Part shown: one piece after another, positions 1-7,849 of the stretch | How the letters are laid out: every line of letters starts with the position of its first letter | How positions within the stretch are numbered: the first letter of the stretch is position 1 | NCBI GenBank assembly: GCA_045593555.1 | Contig: JAZNWU010000035.1 | Span: 20,857 to 84,856, forward strand | Source of the DNA: Fimenecus sp045593555 | GTDB lineage: Bacteria > Bacillota > Clostridia > Oscillospirales > Acutalibacteraceae | Direction of reading: 5' to 3' | DNA: 64,000 nt | Notes under the pieces: model-generated | What the model saw: only the letters and a program-made list of their open reading frames with translations | Told to the model about the DNA's origin: nothing | The model's database searches: none | Position numbers and translations under genes: made by a program

Positions 1-684
1 TTCAAAAATAACATCCATAGTTAGTTTCTTTTCATCACTTAACTTATGCATACGCTGTGCCTGAGAGAGTGACGGAGTGCAATCTTCACTGTCAATAGTT
101 TCAATTAAGTTGCATTGTTCCTCTTCTGTTAAATATGAAAGCTCAACCGCAGGTGTAAAAGATATTCTTTTTTCATCCACCATATCAAGAAGAGCTGGTT
201 GTAAATTATTTAATCTGATATATCTCTGAATCTGCATTCGGGAATCGGGCATTGTTTCTGCGAGTTTTTCATCACTGCGGAACTTCGTCCCAACTTGTGA
301 CGAAGTTAAATCAGTCCTTGCACCTTGCTTTTTAATTGCATCGTGTTTCATTTTGTAAGCACGGGCTTTTTCACTTGGTAAGATTTTTTCTCGGCTGAGA
401 TTACAGTCAACAAAATTTATTACCGCTTCTTCTTTTGAAAATTCTCTGATATAAACGGGAACAACATCAAGATTTAATTCCTTTGCAATCAGCCACCGCC
501 TGTGACCGGAGATAATTTCATAACCGTTATCTGACTTATTAACAATAAGCGGAGTGATAATTCCAAACTCTTTAACGCTGTCACGAAGCTCATCGTATTC
601 GCTTTCATCAACACTCTGAAACGGATTATTTTCAAAGGGATGAAGTAAATTGAGATTTAAATATTCAATTTTTTCGTTTGACAT
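1..684 (-). CDS. ParB-like partition protein, 3' end cut by window edge
   Basis: I read this frame directly: it opens at the ATG complementary to 682-684, has AAAGGA upstream, and stays open for 228 codons to the window edge without a stop. The N-terminal part contains the ParB/Spo0J nuclease-fold signature (PLIVNKSDNGYEIISGHRRW at about residues 44-63), followed by NLSREKILPSEKARAYKMK, the start of the central helix-turn-helix region. Known role of the family: CTP-dependent DNA clamp that binds parS-like sites for partition of chromosomes, plasmids or integrative elements. Sequence style resembles the ParB proteins of Clostridia conjugative elements, and the nearby RepA fragment supports a mobile-element rather than a chromosomal ParB. 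No ParA is visible; it may lie to the left. Confidence 0.85.
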   Translation of the reverse strand, partial: MSNEKIEYLNLNLLHPFENNPFQSVDESEYDELRDSVKEFGIITPLIVNKSDNGYEIISGHRRWLIAKELNLDVVPVYIREFSKEEAVINFVDCNLSREKILPSEKARAYKMKHDAIKKQGARTDLTSSQVGTKFRSDEKLAETMPDSRMQIQRYIRLNNLQPALLDMVDEKRISFTPAVELSYLTEEEQCNLIETIDSEDCTPSLSQAQRMHKLSDEKKLTMDVIFE

Positions 685-896
685 ATTTTTTCAGTCCTTT
701 CTTTTTAATTTTTTTGACACATAAAATGATGTTTTAATTTTTGCTAAAGCATTTTTTTCACTTCCTTTGTTTTATTTTTGTGATAAAAATTCCTTGTGTT
801 TACACGAGGATATGTATTCAGGTTGATTTGTGTTATGTGGTTGTGATATAATTATTTTGATAAATAAGAATTTGACAAATTAAATAGGAGTCGAAT

Positions 897-1679
897 ATGA
901 AAAACATAACAAAATCAAAATTTTTCTGTCAACGCGATGGGATGACCATTCGAGGATACGAATACAGACCTCAAGGAGATAATCTTCCAATTGCCATTGT
1001 AAGCCATGGATTTATGGCGAATTTATTGACGGTAAAGCACTATGCCGAGCATCTTGCTAATTTGGGATACGTTGCCTTTTGCTTCGATTTTTCAGGTGGG
1101 TGTGTGATGATGGGTAAGAGTGACGGCAAAACTACCGATATGTCGGTTCTCACCGAGGTGAAGGATCTGCTTGCCGTAATTGAATACGCAAAGAGTCTGG
1201 CTTATACGGATTCGTCAGATATTCTCTTGATGGGGTGCAGTCAGGGCGGTTTCGTTTCCGCACTCACATCGGCAAAGCTCGGCAATGAAATATCCAAGCT
1301 CGTATTATTCTACCCGGCATTGTGTATTCCTGATGATGCTAAAGCCGGCAAAATGATGTGGGCAAGGTTTGATCCCGAGAATATTCCTGATGTCGTCAGA
1401 TGCGGTCCGATGAAACTCGGTCGATGTTATGTAGCTGATGTGATCAATATGAATCCCTTTGAAGAAATCAGGGGGTACGAGGGTAAAGTGTTGATCGTTC
1501 ACGGTACGGCAGATAAAATCGTACATCTGAGCTATGCCGAAAAAGCTGTAGCAACCTACAGGTCTGAGCCGTATGTCCGTAGTGTTGCATATCATACCAT
1601 CGACGGTGGCAAGCACATGTTCTCCAAGCGGCACGATAAAATTGCGTTGGAATATTTGAGTGAGTTTGCAAAGGCATAA
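897..1679 (+). CDS. Alpha/beta hydrolase (serine hydrolase)
   Basis: A 260-residue cytosolic alpha/beta-hydrolase. The nucleophile elbow is GCSQGG with Ser115, the acid is Asp206 in HGTADKIV and the base is His240 in GGKHMF; SHGF at 36-39 fits the oxyanion-hole segment. Length is normal for a complete family member. The start is supported by AGGAG at 886-890. The gene reads away from parB and is followed by a strong terminator, so it is transcribed alone. The family includes esterases, peptidases and acyl transferases, so the substrate cannot be told from sequence. It has no evident link to the replication genes on either side. Confidence 0.85.
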   Translation: MKNITKSKFFCQRDGMTIRGYEYRPQGDNLPIAIVSHGFMANLLTVKHYAEHLANLGYVAFCFDFSGGCVMMGKSDGKTTDMSVLTEVKDLLAVIEYAKSLAYTDSSDILLMGCSQGGFVSALTSAKLGNEISKLVLFYPALCIPDDAKAGKMMWARFDPENIPDVVRCGPMKLGRCYVADVINMNPFEEIRGYEGKVLIVHGTADKIVHLSYAEKAVATYRSEPYVRSVAYHTIDGGKHMFSKRHDKIALEYLSEFAKA

Positions 1680-1723
1680 CAGAAGAATCAATAAATTCCA
1701 CTTTGTCGAATAGAAAGTTTACT

Positions 1724-1755
1724 ACTGCTCTACCTGTGAGGGCAGTTTCTTTTTA
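1724..1755 (+). terminator. Rho-independent terminator after the hydrolase gene
   Basis: ACTGCTCT and AGGGCAGT form an 8-bp stem (one G-T pair) around a 7-nt loop, followed by a T-rich run (TTCTTTTTAT). It lies 45 bp after the hydrolase stop codon. Confidence 0.8.
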
Positions 1756-2337
1756 TCCAAACCGCCGCATAATGAAAAATAGTGAAATATTAGTAAAAAT
1801 TCATTTCTTTGAAAAATTTATATTTTTTCAACAGAGCCATTTTTGAGTGCATTTTGCCCTTAGTAATACGGGCAGAATGCACCGATTTTTAATGGAAATT
1901 TTTCTGACGGGGTGCTGTTCATTTTGAAAATTTCTATCGGCTGATTTGCCAAATCGTGATTTTCATTCCTTTGAAAATATCTGTTTTTCAAGTGTGCTGT
2001 TTTTAGCAAAATTTTCTCGGTTCAGACCGTTGAATATTTGCTTTTTTCAAATAGAAATGCCAATAACGATGCTTGCATCATTTAATCGAAATTCATTCGA
2101 GATTTTACGAGCCGAAGAAGAAAATCACTTCAGCTCTTTAGCTTTGCACATTCTAAAGAGCTGTTGCAAACACTTTACTAACCGAAGAAGAAATGCGTTG
2201 TTTTATCAGTTTTTCGCATTCAGCCAAACTGCCTTATATACTTAAAGTTACTGCTAACTTAATTAAAGAATATTTTCTCTCTTCTCGGTCGGTATATATC
2301 TCAGTCTTACTCTACTCAGTCTTATTACTTGCGACTT
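1756..2337. other. Gene-free AT-rich stretch with one long hairpin
   Basis: I see no credible gene here; the only open frame (1946-2245 on the plus strand) lacks a ribosome-binding site and resembles no family. The one strong structure is a 13-bp stem at 1847-1882 (GTGCATTTTGCCC pairing with GGGCAGAATGCAC, one wobble, 10-nt loop) followed by CGATTTTTAA, which could act as a terminator on the plus strand or stabilise a transcript end. The stretch sits downstream of the repA-like gene. Confidence 0.5.
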
Positions 2338-2646
2338 TTACGGAGACCTGATGCGTATTTTCGGTATATCTAAAACATACAGCCTTGCAGGCTTACCTTT
2401 GCCCTGATATTTACGGCGAAGCAGGTTGCATTTTTCAAGTTCACGCTGTAATCTTGTGGCTTTGTCGTGTCCGCAACCGAGTTTTTCACTTGTTTCGGCA
2501 ATGGTATAGAAGATAAACACTTCTCCGTTTTTATCACACCAACCGTTTATTGCAGATAACTGCATTCTGTCAAGCATTAAGCCGTAAAGCAACTTCGCCT
2601 CTGCAGATAAATCCTTGTACTCATCCGTAAACAACGCCTTCGGCAT
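2338..2646 (-). CDS. RepA N-terminal-domain protein (replication initiator), probably damaged start
   Basis: The product reads MPKALFTDEYKDLSAEAK..LLYGLMLDRM, the hallmark of the RepA_N replication-initiator family of Gram-positive plasmids and integrative elements; the domain is a winged helix that binds the origin. The listed ATG has no ribosome-binding site, and the same frame continues upstream to 2700 with family-like residues (FDIFYEDSQSKIFFK), ending at a TGA at 2701-2703. A good AAGGAG precedes a different-frame ATG (MKSEL, then stop), so a one- or two-base indel near 2693 may have separated the start from the body. Alternatively translation begins at the CTG at 2697. The protein also lacks the longer C-terminal region of full-size RepA, so this may be a relic or a short variant. 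Confidence 0.7.
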   Translation of the reverse strand: MPKALFTDEYKDLSAEAKLLYGLMLDRMQLSAINGWCDKNGEVFIFYTIAETSEKLGCGHDKATRLQRELEKCNLLRRKYQGKGKPARLYVLDIPKIRIRSP

Positions 2647-2719
2647 TTTGAAGAAGATTTTGCTTTGCGAATCCTCGTAAAAGATATCAAAGTTCAGATT
2701 TCATCACACTCCTTTATAT

Positions 2720-2737
2720 TTTCGGTAGCGGCTACCA
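2720..2737. promoter_or_regulatory. Palindrome GGTAGC-G-GCTACC upstream of repA
   Basis: A perfect 6-bp-arm palindrome with a single central G (2724-2736), flanked on the left by TTTTC. It sits just upstream of the AAGGAG that precedes the repA frame. The same core with 10-bp arms occurs at 10607-10627, upstream of the tnpV genes, which suggests a protein-binding site belonging to this mobile-element family. Confidence 0.45.
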
Positions 2738-2749
2738 TAAATGATTTGT

Positions 2750-3187
2750 TTAACCTTCGCCCATCTGTCGTAAGGCGTTTACTGCTTGTCCTGCGATATT
2801 GATTAGTTCTGTATTATCGGGTATTTGGTTTGATTCTTTCAACGTTATTCGTATTTTACGGATAGCTTTTTCTATCTCTCTGCAAGTGCATCCGTTTTTC
2901 AAGGCGGCAATTGCAAGATTGGTAATATACACACAATGGCTTTGTTCGTGGTGGTCTTGTACTAACATCCGTCCGATTTGTTCAAGAATTCCATCTTTTG
3001 ATTTTATTGTCCATGTGGCTTCGTCTGAATACCAAAGCAGGTTCCCGTCGGGAATTTCGGTAGCCGCTTCCAAAATCAACTGAGCAGCTTTGTTCACATA
3101 CATTGAGTTAACGGCTTGTCTGCGGCTACATCTGCCATTTGGTACATCAAGCCTCGGTCTGCCACGACCTCGTTTCTTTTCTTCCAT
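2750..3187 (-). CDS. AT-hook DNA-binding protein of the replication module
   Basis: A 145-residue protein starting at the ATG complementary to 3185-3187, which has AAAGGAGCGAT upstream; the longer frame to 3292 has no such site. Residues 5-12 (KRGRGRPR) form an AT-hook, a minor-groove DNA-binding motif. The rest is mainly helical and I do not recognise a domain. It is directly upstream of the repA frame (about 50-100 bp), and both would be transcribed from the promoter at 3707-3735 through a long leader. A role in element replication or control is inferred from position and the AT-hook only. Confidence 0.65.
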   Translation of the reverse strand: MEEKKRGRGRPRLDVPNGRCSRRQAVNSMYVNKAAQLILEAATEIPDGNLLWYSDEATWTIKSKDGILEQIGRMLVQDHHEQSHCVYITNLAIAALKNGCTCREIEKAIRKIRITLKESNQIPDNTELINIAGQAVNALRQMGEG

Positions 3188-3706
3188 ATTTATCGCTCCT
3201 TTACTGTAGTATTTCGGGTTGATTTTTGATGATTTTTTCCTCTGTAATGAGTTTGATTTTGTGGGCAGTATAACTTCATTACCTGCATACATAAAACCTC
3301 CTTTTGCCGTTTTGCCCGAAATAGTTCCTGTCCCGGAATCTCACTGCGACGTCTTCACGCTCACTCTTTTGAGGTCTTGGCGTGGTATCACTTTCGGACG
3401 GTCATTAAATTTTCAAGGTACGCATGGTTTTCAGCAAAACAAAAAGCACCGTACGAACTCGAATGGACATAGTTATCCCACATCCAATCGACTTTCGTTA
3501 CGGTGCTTGGGTAGCATAATCTTACGATTATCTCCGCATACGCGATTTAGAAAGTGGGTTCTTTCTTCTCTGCAACACGAATATGTAGGTTCTTGCTGTG
3601 TTGCTCTTTTGAAAGATATGTACATTCGACTTCATACGGTGCCAAATAGTCCTCTGATGACCTTGCATCACGCTTAAAGTCACAAATTTATTAAATTGTG
3701 GTTATC
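3188..3706 (-). other. Long untranslated leader of the AT-hook/repA operon
   Basis: About 520 bases lie between a strong minus-strand promoter and the AT-hook start codon, with no credible gene on either strand. The leader carries a large imperfect hairpin at 3444-3508: AAGCACCGTA and TACGGTGCTT pair perfectly, and the inner arms (CGAACTCGAATGGA against TCCAATCGACTTTCG) pair partly. Further along come CCGAAAGTG and GTGAGCGTGAAGACGTC segments with local self-complementarity. A structured leader controlling replication genes (attenuation or antisense RNA) is plausible; a remnant of a former insertion is the alternative. Confidence 0.45.
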
Positions 3707-3735
3707 AGTATAGAACAAATGTTTGTTCTTGTCAA
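3707..3735 (-). promoter_or_regulatory. Sigma-A promoter with SOS-box-like operator
   Basis: On the minus strand TTGACA (3730-3735) and TATACT (3707-3712) are separated by exactly 17 bp. The spacer is filled by the dyad AGAACAAACATTTGTTC(T), which fits the Gram-positive LexA consensus CGAACRNRYGTTYG except for the first base. A repressor bound here would cover both promoter elements. This predicts DNA-damage induction of the replication module. Confidence 0.65.
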
Positions 3736-3783
3736 TAGTTTTTTGGAAAAAAGTTGTAAAAAGTAAAATTTTATATTCTGCTA

Positions 3784-3821
3784 TTGATATTTTGTTAGAA
3801 AAAGTATATACTATTTCTAAC
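3784..3821 (+). promoter_or_regulatory. Promoter and probable AbiEi operator of the defence operon
   Basis: TTGATA (3784-3789) and TATACT (3807-3812) are spaced by 17 bp. A perfect 8-bp inverted repeat, GTTAGAAA (3794-3801) and TTTCTAAC (3814-3821), straddles the -10 element. AbiEi antitoxins are known to repress their own promoter by binding inverted repeats, so this is the likely autoregulatory site. GAGGTGAG follows just before the first start codon. Confidence 0.7.
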
Positions 3822-3832
3822 GAGGTGAGACT

Positions 3833-4441
3833 ATGGATAAAGCGACTAATTGGCAACTCATAAAAGACAGGATCAATAAATCAGAAATCGGAACAGTGTT
3901 TGTTGCAACCGATTTTGTTGATATATCCGATAAGACGAGTATTAATACCTATTTAACTCGTTTAGACGAAGAAAAATCACTTCAGCGTATTATGCGTGGT
4001 GTTTACTATAAACCTGAATACAATGGTTTTCTTGGCGAGTTTGTTGCACCCGAACCTGATGCAGTTGCTCATGCTCTCGCCCGCAACTTCGGTTGGACTA
4101 TCGTCCCCTGCGGTGATACTGCATTAAATCTGCTCGGACTTTCAACACAGATTCCCGCCGCTTGGGTTTATGTGAGTGATGGTACTTATAAAGAGTACAC
4201 CTACGAGCAGACTACAATAAAATTCAAACGCACAACCAACAAAGAAATATCCAAGCTCTCATACAAAACTGCACTTGTGGTACAAGCACTTAAAGCTCTC
4301 GGTAAAGATAATGTTGACGATACCATATTAACAAAGCTCAAAAATAATCTTACCGACAGCGAAAAACAGGCACTTCTCACCGAAGCAAAAGCGGCTACAT
4401 CTTGGATATATGAATACATTAAACTGATTTGCAGGAGTTAA
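3833..4441 (+). CDS. abiEi: AbiEi-family antitoxin / transcriptional repressor (DUF6088-like)
   Basis: A 202-residue protein with an N-terminal winged-helix part (about residues 15-60, ending RIMRGVYYKPEYN) and a C-terminal AbiEi-type domain (AHALARNFGWTIVPCGDTALNLLGLSTQ). This layout is that of AbiEi antitoxins of type IV toxin-antitoxin systems, which repress their own operon and neutralise the AbiEii nucleotidyltransferase. The stop codon is 3 bp from the next start, so toxin and antitoxin are translated together. The inverted repeat in its promoter is the expected binding site. It is the first of five tightly packed genes, so it may control the whole defence cluster. Confidence 0.85.
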   Translation: MDKATNWQLIKDRINKSEIGTVFVATDFVDISDKTSINTYLTRLDEEKSLQRIMRGVYYKPEYNGFLGEFVAPEPDAVAHALARNFGWTIVPCGDTALNLLGLSTQIPAAWVYVSDGTYKEYTYEQTTIKFKRTTNKEISKLSYKTALVVQALKALGKDNVDDTILTKLKNNLTDSEKQALLTEAKAATSWIYEYIKLICRS

Positions 4442-4444
4442 AAT

Positions 4445-5467
4445 ATGCGTAAGATTGCAACTATAAAAGAAAATGACCGCAAGGCTCTGTTTCAGAACAC
4501 TGCGGCAAAAATGGGACTTACAAATGCAATTATTGAAAAAGACTTTTGGGTATGCTATATGCTTGACTATCTTTTTCACCGCTGCGAATGGAAGAACAAT
4601 ATTGCTTTCAAAGGTGGTACAAGCCTTTCAAAATCCTACGGTCTGATTGAGCGTTTTTCCGAAGATATTGACCTTATCCTCGATTGGCGAGTAATTGGTT
4701 TTGAATTTAATGAACCTTGGGAAGAACGCAGCAACACAAAACAGGATATTTTCAATAAAGAGGCAAACCGCCGCACGGAAGAATTTTTGAAGAATACATT
4801 TATGCCGGCAATTATTGCAGACCTACAAAAAGAGCTCAGCACATCAGTTGATTGCTACATAGATGAAACTGACCCGCAGACAGTAGTTTTCGCATACAAC
4901 CGTAGTTTTGAGGACAGCTCAATTCTCCCGGTAATCCGTCTTGAAATAGGTGCCCTCGCTGCTTGGACACCTGCCGAAGAAAGACCTATTACACCTTATG
5001 CCGCTGTTCAGTATCCGAAAGTTTTCACTCAGCCGACAACGGATATCCTGACTGTACTTCCGAAACGAACTTTTTGGGAGAAGGTTACAATTCTTCACCG
5101 TGAGGCATTCCGTCCCGAAGATAAGGCTTTTCCGTCAAGATACTCCCGACATTATTACGATTTGTACTGTATGATGAATTCACCCGTTAAAGATGATGCA
5201 CTCTCTGATATTGAGCTGCTTAACAAGGTGGTACAGTTTAAGGAAAAGTTTTACCGTTGCCCTTGGGCAAGATATGACGAGGCTAAAGTCGGCACACTAC
5301 GCTTAATGCCACCCGAAAGGAATCTACAGGCGCTTAAAGACGACTATGAGCATATGCAGAATATGATTTTTGGAGATAAACCTGATTTTGAGGTTATTCT
5401 TAAAGGTATTGAGCGGTTGGAAAAAGAAATTAACACACATTTAACAAGATTGAACGGAGGAAAATAA
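4445..5467 (+). CDS. abiEii: AbiEii/AbiGii-family nucleotidyltransferase toxin
   Basis: A 340-residue protein with the nucleotidyltransferase signature FKGGTSLSKSYG (about residues 58-69) followed by RFSEDIDLIL (73-82), where Asp-x-Asp coordinates metal. The later segment KRTFWEKVTILHREAF is also characteristic of AbiEii. Family members transfer nucleotides to tRNA or other targets and stop growth upon phage infection. AGGAG precedes the start, which lies 3 bp after abiEi. Length is normal and I see no damage, so an active toxin-antitoxin pair is likely. Target RNA cannot be inferred. Confidence 0.88.
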   Translation: MRKIATIKENDRKALFQNTAAKMGLTNAIIEKDFWVCYMLDYLFHRCEWKNNIAFKGGTSLSKSYGLIERFSEDIDLILDWRVIGFEFNEPWEERSNTKQDIFNKEANRRTEEFLKNTFMPAIIADLQKELSTSVDCYIDETDPQTVVFAYNRSFEDSSILPVIRLEIGALAAWTPAEERPITPYAAVQYPKVFTQPTTDILTVLPKRTFWEKVTILHREAFRPEDKAFPSRYSRHYYDLYCMMNSPVKDDALSDIELLNKVVQFKEKFYRCPWARYDEAKVGTLRLMPPERNLQALKDDYEHMQNMIFGDKPDFEVILKGIERLEKEINTHLTRLNGGK

Positions 5468-5468
5468 A

Positions 5469-7847
5469 ATGAGCAGAGCAAGTGAAGAGATAACTAAAGG
5501 ATTAACTTCTGATATTTTAAGGGATATTATTGATTATCCGTCAAATCAAAACATAAAGGTTGATGGAATTACTTGGTTCAAAGAAGATAGCTATAAAGGA
5601 ACGGACTACGATTGGCTTTCTGTTATTTTTGAAAAAGCAAGCAAAAAGCAGAGCATGGAAAATAAAGGCACTCCTGATTTTATGGTTGTTAAGGATAATT
5701 CCAATGTCATTATTGTTATTGAATGCAAAGCAAAAACCTCTGACCATAGTAAGTATTCAAACCTAGATGACTATAAAATAAATGGTTTCGGCTCGTCAGA
5801 AGATACTGCCAAATATGCAATAGATGGAGCTTTGTGGTATGCTTCATTTTTGTCAGATAAATACGATGTTATTGCGATTGCTGTTTCCGGTCAAAATTTG
5901 ATAGAAAGCAAGCTAACATCTTTTGTGTGGCCTAAAAATGGCGATGTGTCTGATGTGGAGCTATTGGCTGATGGTTTGTTACAAAATGAAATGCAATCAA
6001 TTAATAAATATGAAAAGGATATTGACATAGTTTTAGAAAGATTTGCTGCCACAGAAGCAGAAGTTAAGAAAGAATTAAGAAGGTATACCCTTTCTTGTGC
6101 AAATTTTTTAAGATCAAACGGAATCGAAGATAATTCAAAAGCAGGATTTGTTTCAGCTATCATTTTGGGATTGACTAATCACGAATCAAAACTATATCAA
6201 GATACTAAATCAGCCATTAATGCAAAACGGGCAACTAAATCAAAAAGAATGATGTCAGATCCTATTGGCAAAAATTCCGTTAAAATGCTGAAATCTGCAT
6301 TGTATGGAGATGGAAATGAATTTGACGATGATTATGTAAGAGGCATTTGGGATATAGATAAAATCCCGAAAGGCAAAAGAACAGCTTTAAAGAAATTTTA
6401 CAACAACCTATTAGCCAAAGACGAATTATTGAGAGCCCCCAAAGGCGAAAACAAGGATTTTATGGATGGTGATACTGTTCTATCTCGTTGCATTTATTCA
6501 CTATATGAAAATGTAATAGAAATATTGGAACACTATACTGGCATAGATGTTATGGGTGAATTTTATACAACATTTCTTCGCTTCACAAAAGGTAACGCTA
6601 AAGAAAAAGGCATAGTATTAACACCAAAGCATATTACTGAATTGTTTTGTGATATTGCAGAATTTTATTCAGACAAGAAAATGACCGAAAAAACAAAAAT
6701 AATTGACATATGCTGTGGCACAGGAGCTTTTCTGATCTCTTCTCTTGCGAGAATTAAAGAAAATATTTTTAATGAAAAAACAAGTGAATCAGTGAAGAAT
6801 GAAAAATATAGCACGGCACAAACATATAGCCTTATCGGAGTTGAAAGAGATCCCTCAATGTATGCTTTAGCTTATGCTAACATGAGATTCCATGGCGATG
6901 GAAAATCGAATTTGTTTAATTGTTCCTCTTTGTTAGTTGATTCGTATGCACCAGTTGATGATAGCGGGAAAACTTATCTCAATGATAATGCGAAAATACC
7001 TCTCCATGAAGCACTGTCAAGTTTTGGTGATATTGATATTGGGATGATTAATCCACCTTATTCTCTTGACAAAAAAGATAATTCTTCATCGCAAAACTAT
7101 GAAATTGTTATGCGAAAAGAAGAATGTGAAGAAAAAATAAAAGTGTTGAAGAAAAAACTCGTGCAAGTAAAAAAGAAATTGGGTGGCGAGACTGATTCGG
7201 AATTAAAGAAAATACAAATTGATATAGATAAACAGAACGCTTTAATAGAAAAAATTGACAAAGAACTTGAAGAAACCCGTTTAGATGAAGTTGTATTTTC
7301 AAAAGGACAAGATGAATTAGACTTTGTAGCTTCAATGCTTCATTATCTAAAAGACGGCGGTATAGGTATCGCAATTGTTCCAATGTCTTGTGCAGGAAAC
7401 AGTGGTTCAAAAATAAGAGAAAAGCTTTTAGAACATCACACACTTCTTGCTTGCATGACTATGCCTAATCAGTTATTCTTTGATAGCCATGTAGGAACAG
7501 CTACCTGCATTATGGTGTTTAAAGCTCATATAAAGCACGATGATAATAAGTCCGTCTTTTTAGCTAGATGGCAGGATGATGGATTTGTAGTTATTCCTCA
7601 TAATGGTAGAAAAAACGGTGGAATGTGGGATATAATCCGTGAAGAATGGATTAATCAAATGGATGGAACAGCAGAAACGAACGAATATGTTTGGCTAAAG
7701 AAGAAAATTAAAATCACGGATGAAGCTTTAGCTGAAGCATATATAAAAACAGATTATTCCAATTTGTCGGATAAAGATTTTGAAACTACATTAAAAAAAT
7801 TATCATTGTACAAATACATGGAAGAAAAAGCATTGTTGGAGATTTAA
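5469..7847 (+). CDS. Fused restriction nuclease / N6-adenine DNA methyltransferase (type IIG/BcgI-A-like)
   Basis: A 792-residue single-chain enzyme. The N-terminus has a PD-(D/E)xK nuclease motif, GTPDFMVV (Asp70) and IVIECKAK (Glu85, Lys87). The centre carries the methyltransferase SAM site IDICCGTGAFL (about 412-422) and the catalytic NPPY (about 527-530), followed by a charged coiled-coil insertion (about 545-605). This order, nuclease then gamma-class methyltransferase, is that of type IIG and BcgI A subunits, which need a separate specificity chain; the next gene supplies one. It starts 1 bp after abiEii with GGAGG upstream. It would cut unmodified DNA and methylate host sites. A type I HsdM with an extra domain is less likely because there is no helicase gene in this operon. 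Confidence 0.85.
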   Translation: MSRASEEITKGLTSDILRDIIDYPSNQNIKVDGITWFKEDSYKGTDYDWLSVIFEKASKKQSMENKGTPDFMVVKDNSNVIIVIECKAKTSDHSKYSNLDDYKINGFGSSEDTAKYAIDGALWYASFLSDKYDVIAIAVSGQNLIESKLTSFVWPKNGDVSDVELLADGLLQNEMQSINKYEKDIDIVLERFAATEAEVKKELRRYTLSCANFLRSNGIEDNSKAGFVSAIILGLTNHESKLYQDTKSAINAKRATKSKRMMSDPIGKNSVKMLKSALYGDGNEFDDDYVRGIWDIDKIPKGKRTALKKFYNNLLAKDELLRAPKGENKDFMDGDTVLSRCIYSLYENVIEILEHYTGIDVMGEFYTTFLRFTKGNAKEKGIVLTPKHITELFCDIAEFYSDKKMTEKTKIIDICCGTGAFLISSLARIKENIFNEKTSESVKNEKYSTAQTYSLIGVERDPSMYALAYANMRFHGDGKSNLFNCSSLLVDSYAPVDDSGKTYLNDNAKIPLHEALSSFGDIDIGMINPPYSLDKKDNSSSQNYEIVMRKEECEEKIKVLKKKLVQVKKKLGGETDSELKKIQIDIDKQNALIEKIDKELEETRLDEVVFSKGQDELDFVASMLHYLKDGGIGIAIVPMSCAGNSGSKIREKLLEHHTLLACMTMPNQLFFDSHVGTATCIMVFKAHIKHDDNKSVFLARWQDDGFVVIPHNGRKNGGMWDIIREEWINQMDGTAETNEYVWLKKKIKITDEALAEAYIKTDYSNLSDKDFETTLKKLSLYKYMEEKALLEI

Positions 7848-7849
7848 TT

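Noticed and set aside
1946..2245. Plus-strand frame of 99 codons
   Set aside because: No ribosome-binding site, composition unlike a protein, and a strong hairpin just before it; no recognisable family.
3219..3677. Plus-strand frame of 152 codons opposite the AT-hook leader
   Set aside because: It runs through a strong promoter region and leader of the other strand, has no ribosome-binding site, and contains a long hairpin that explains the sequence better.
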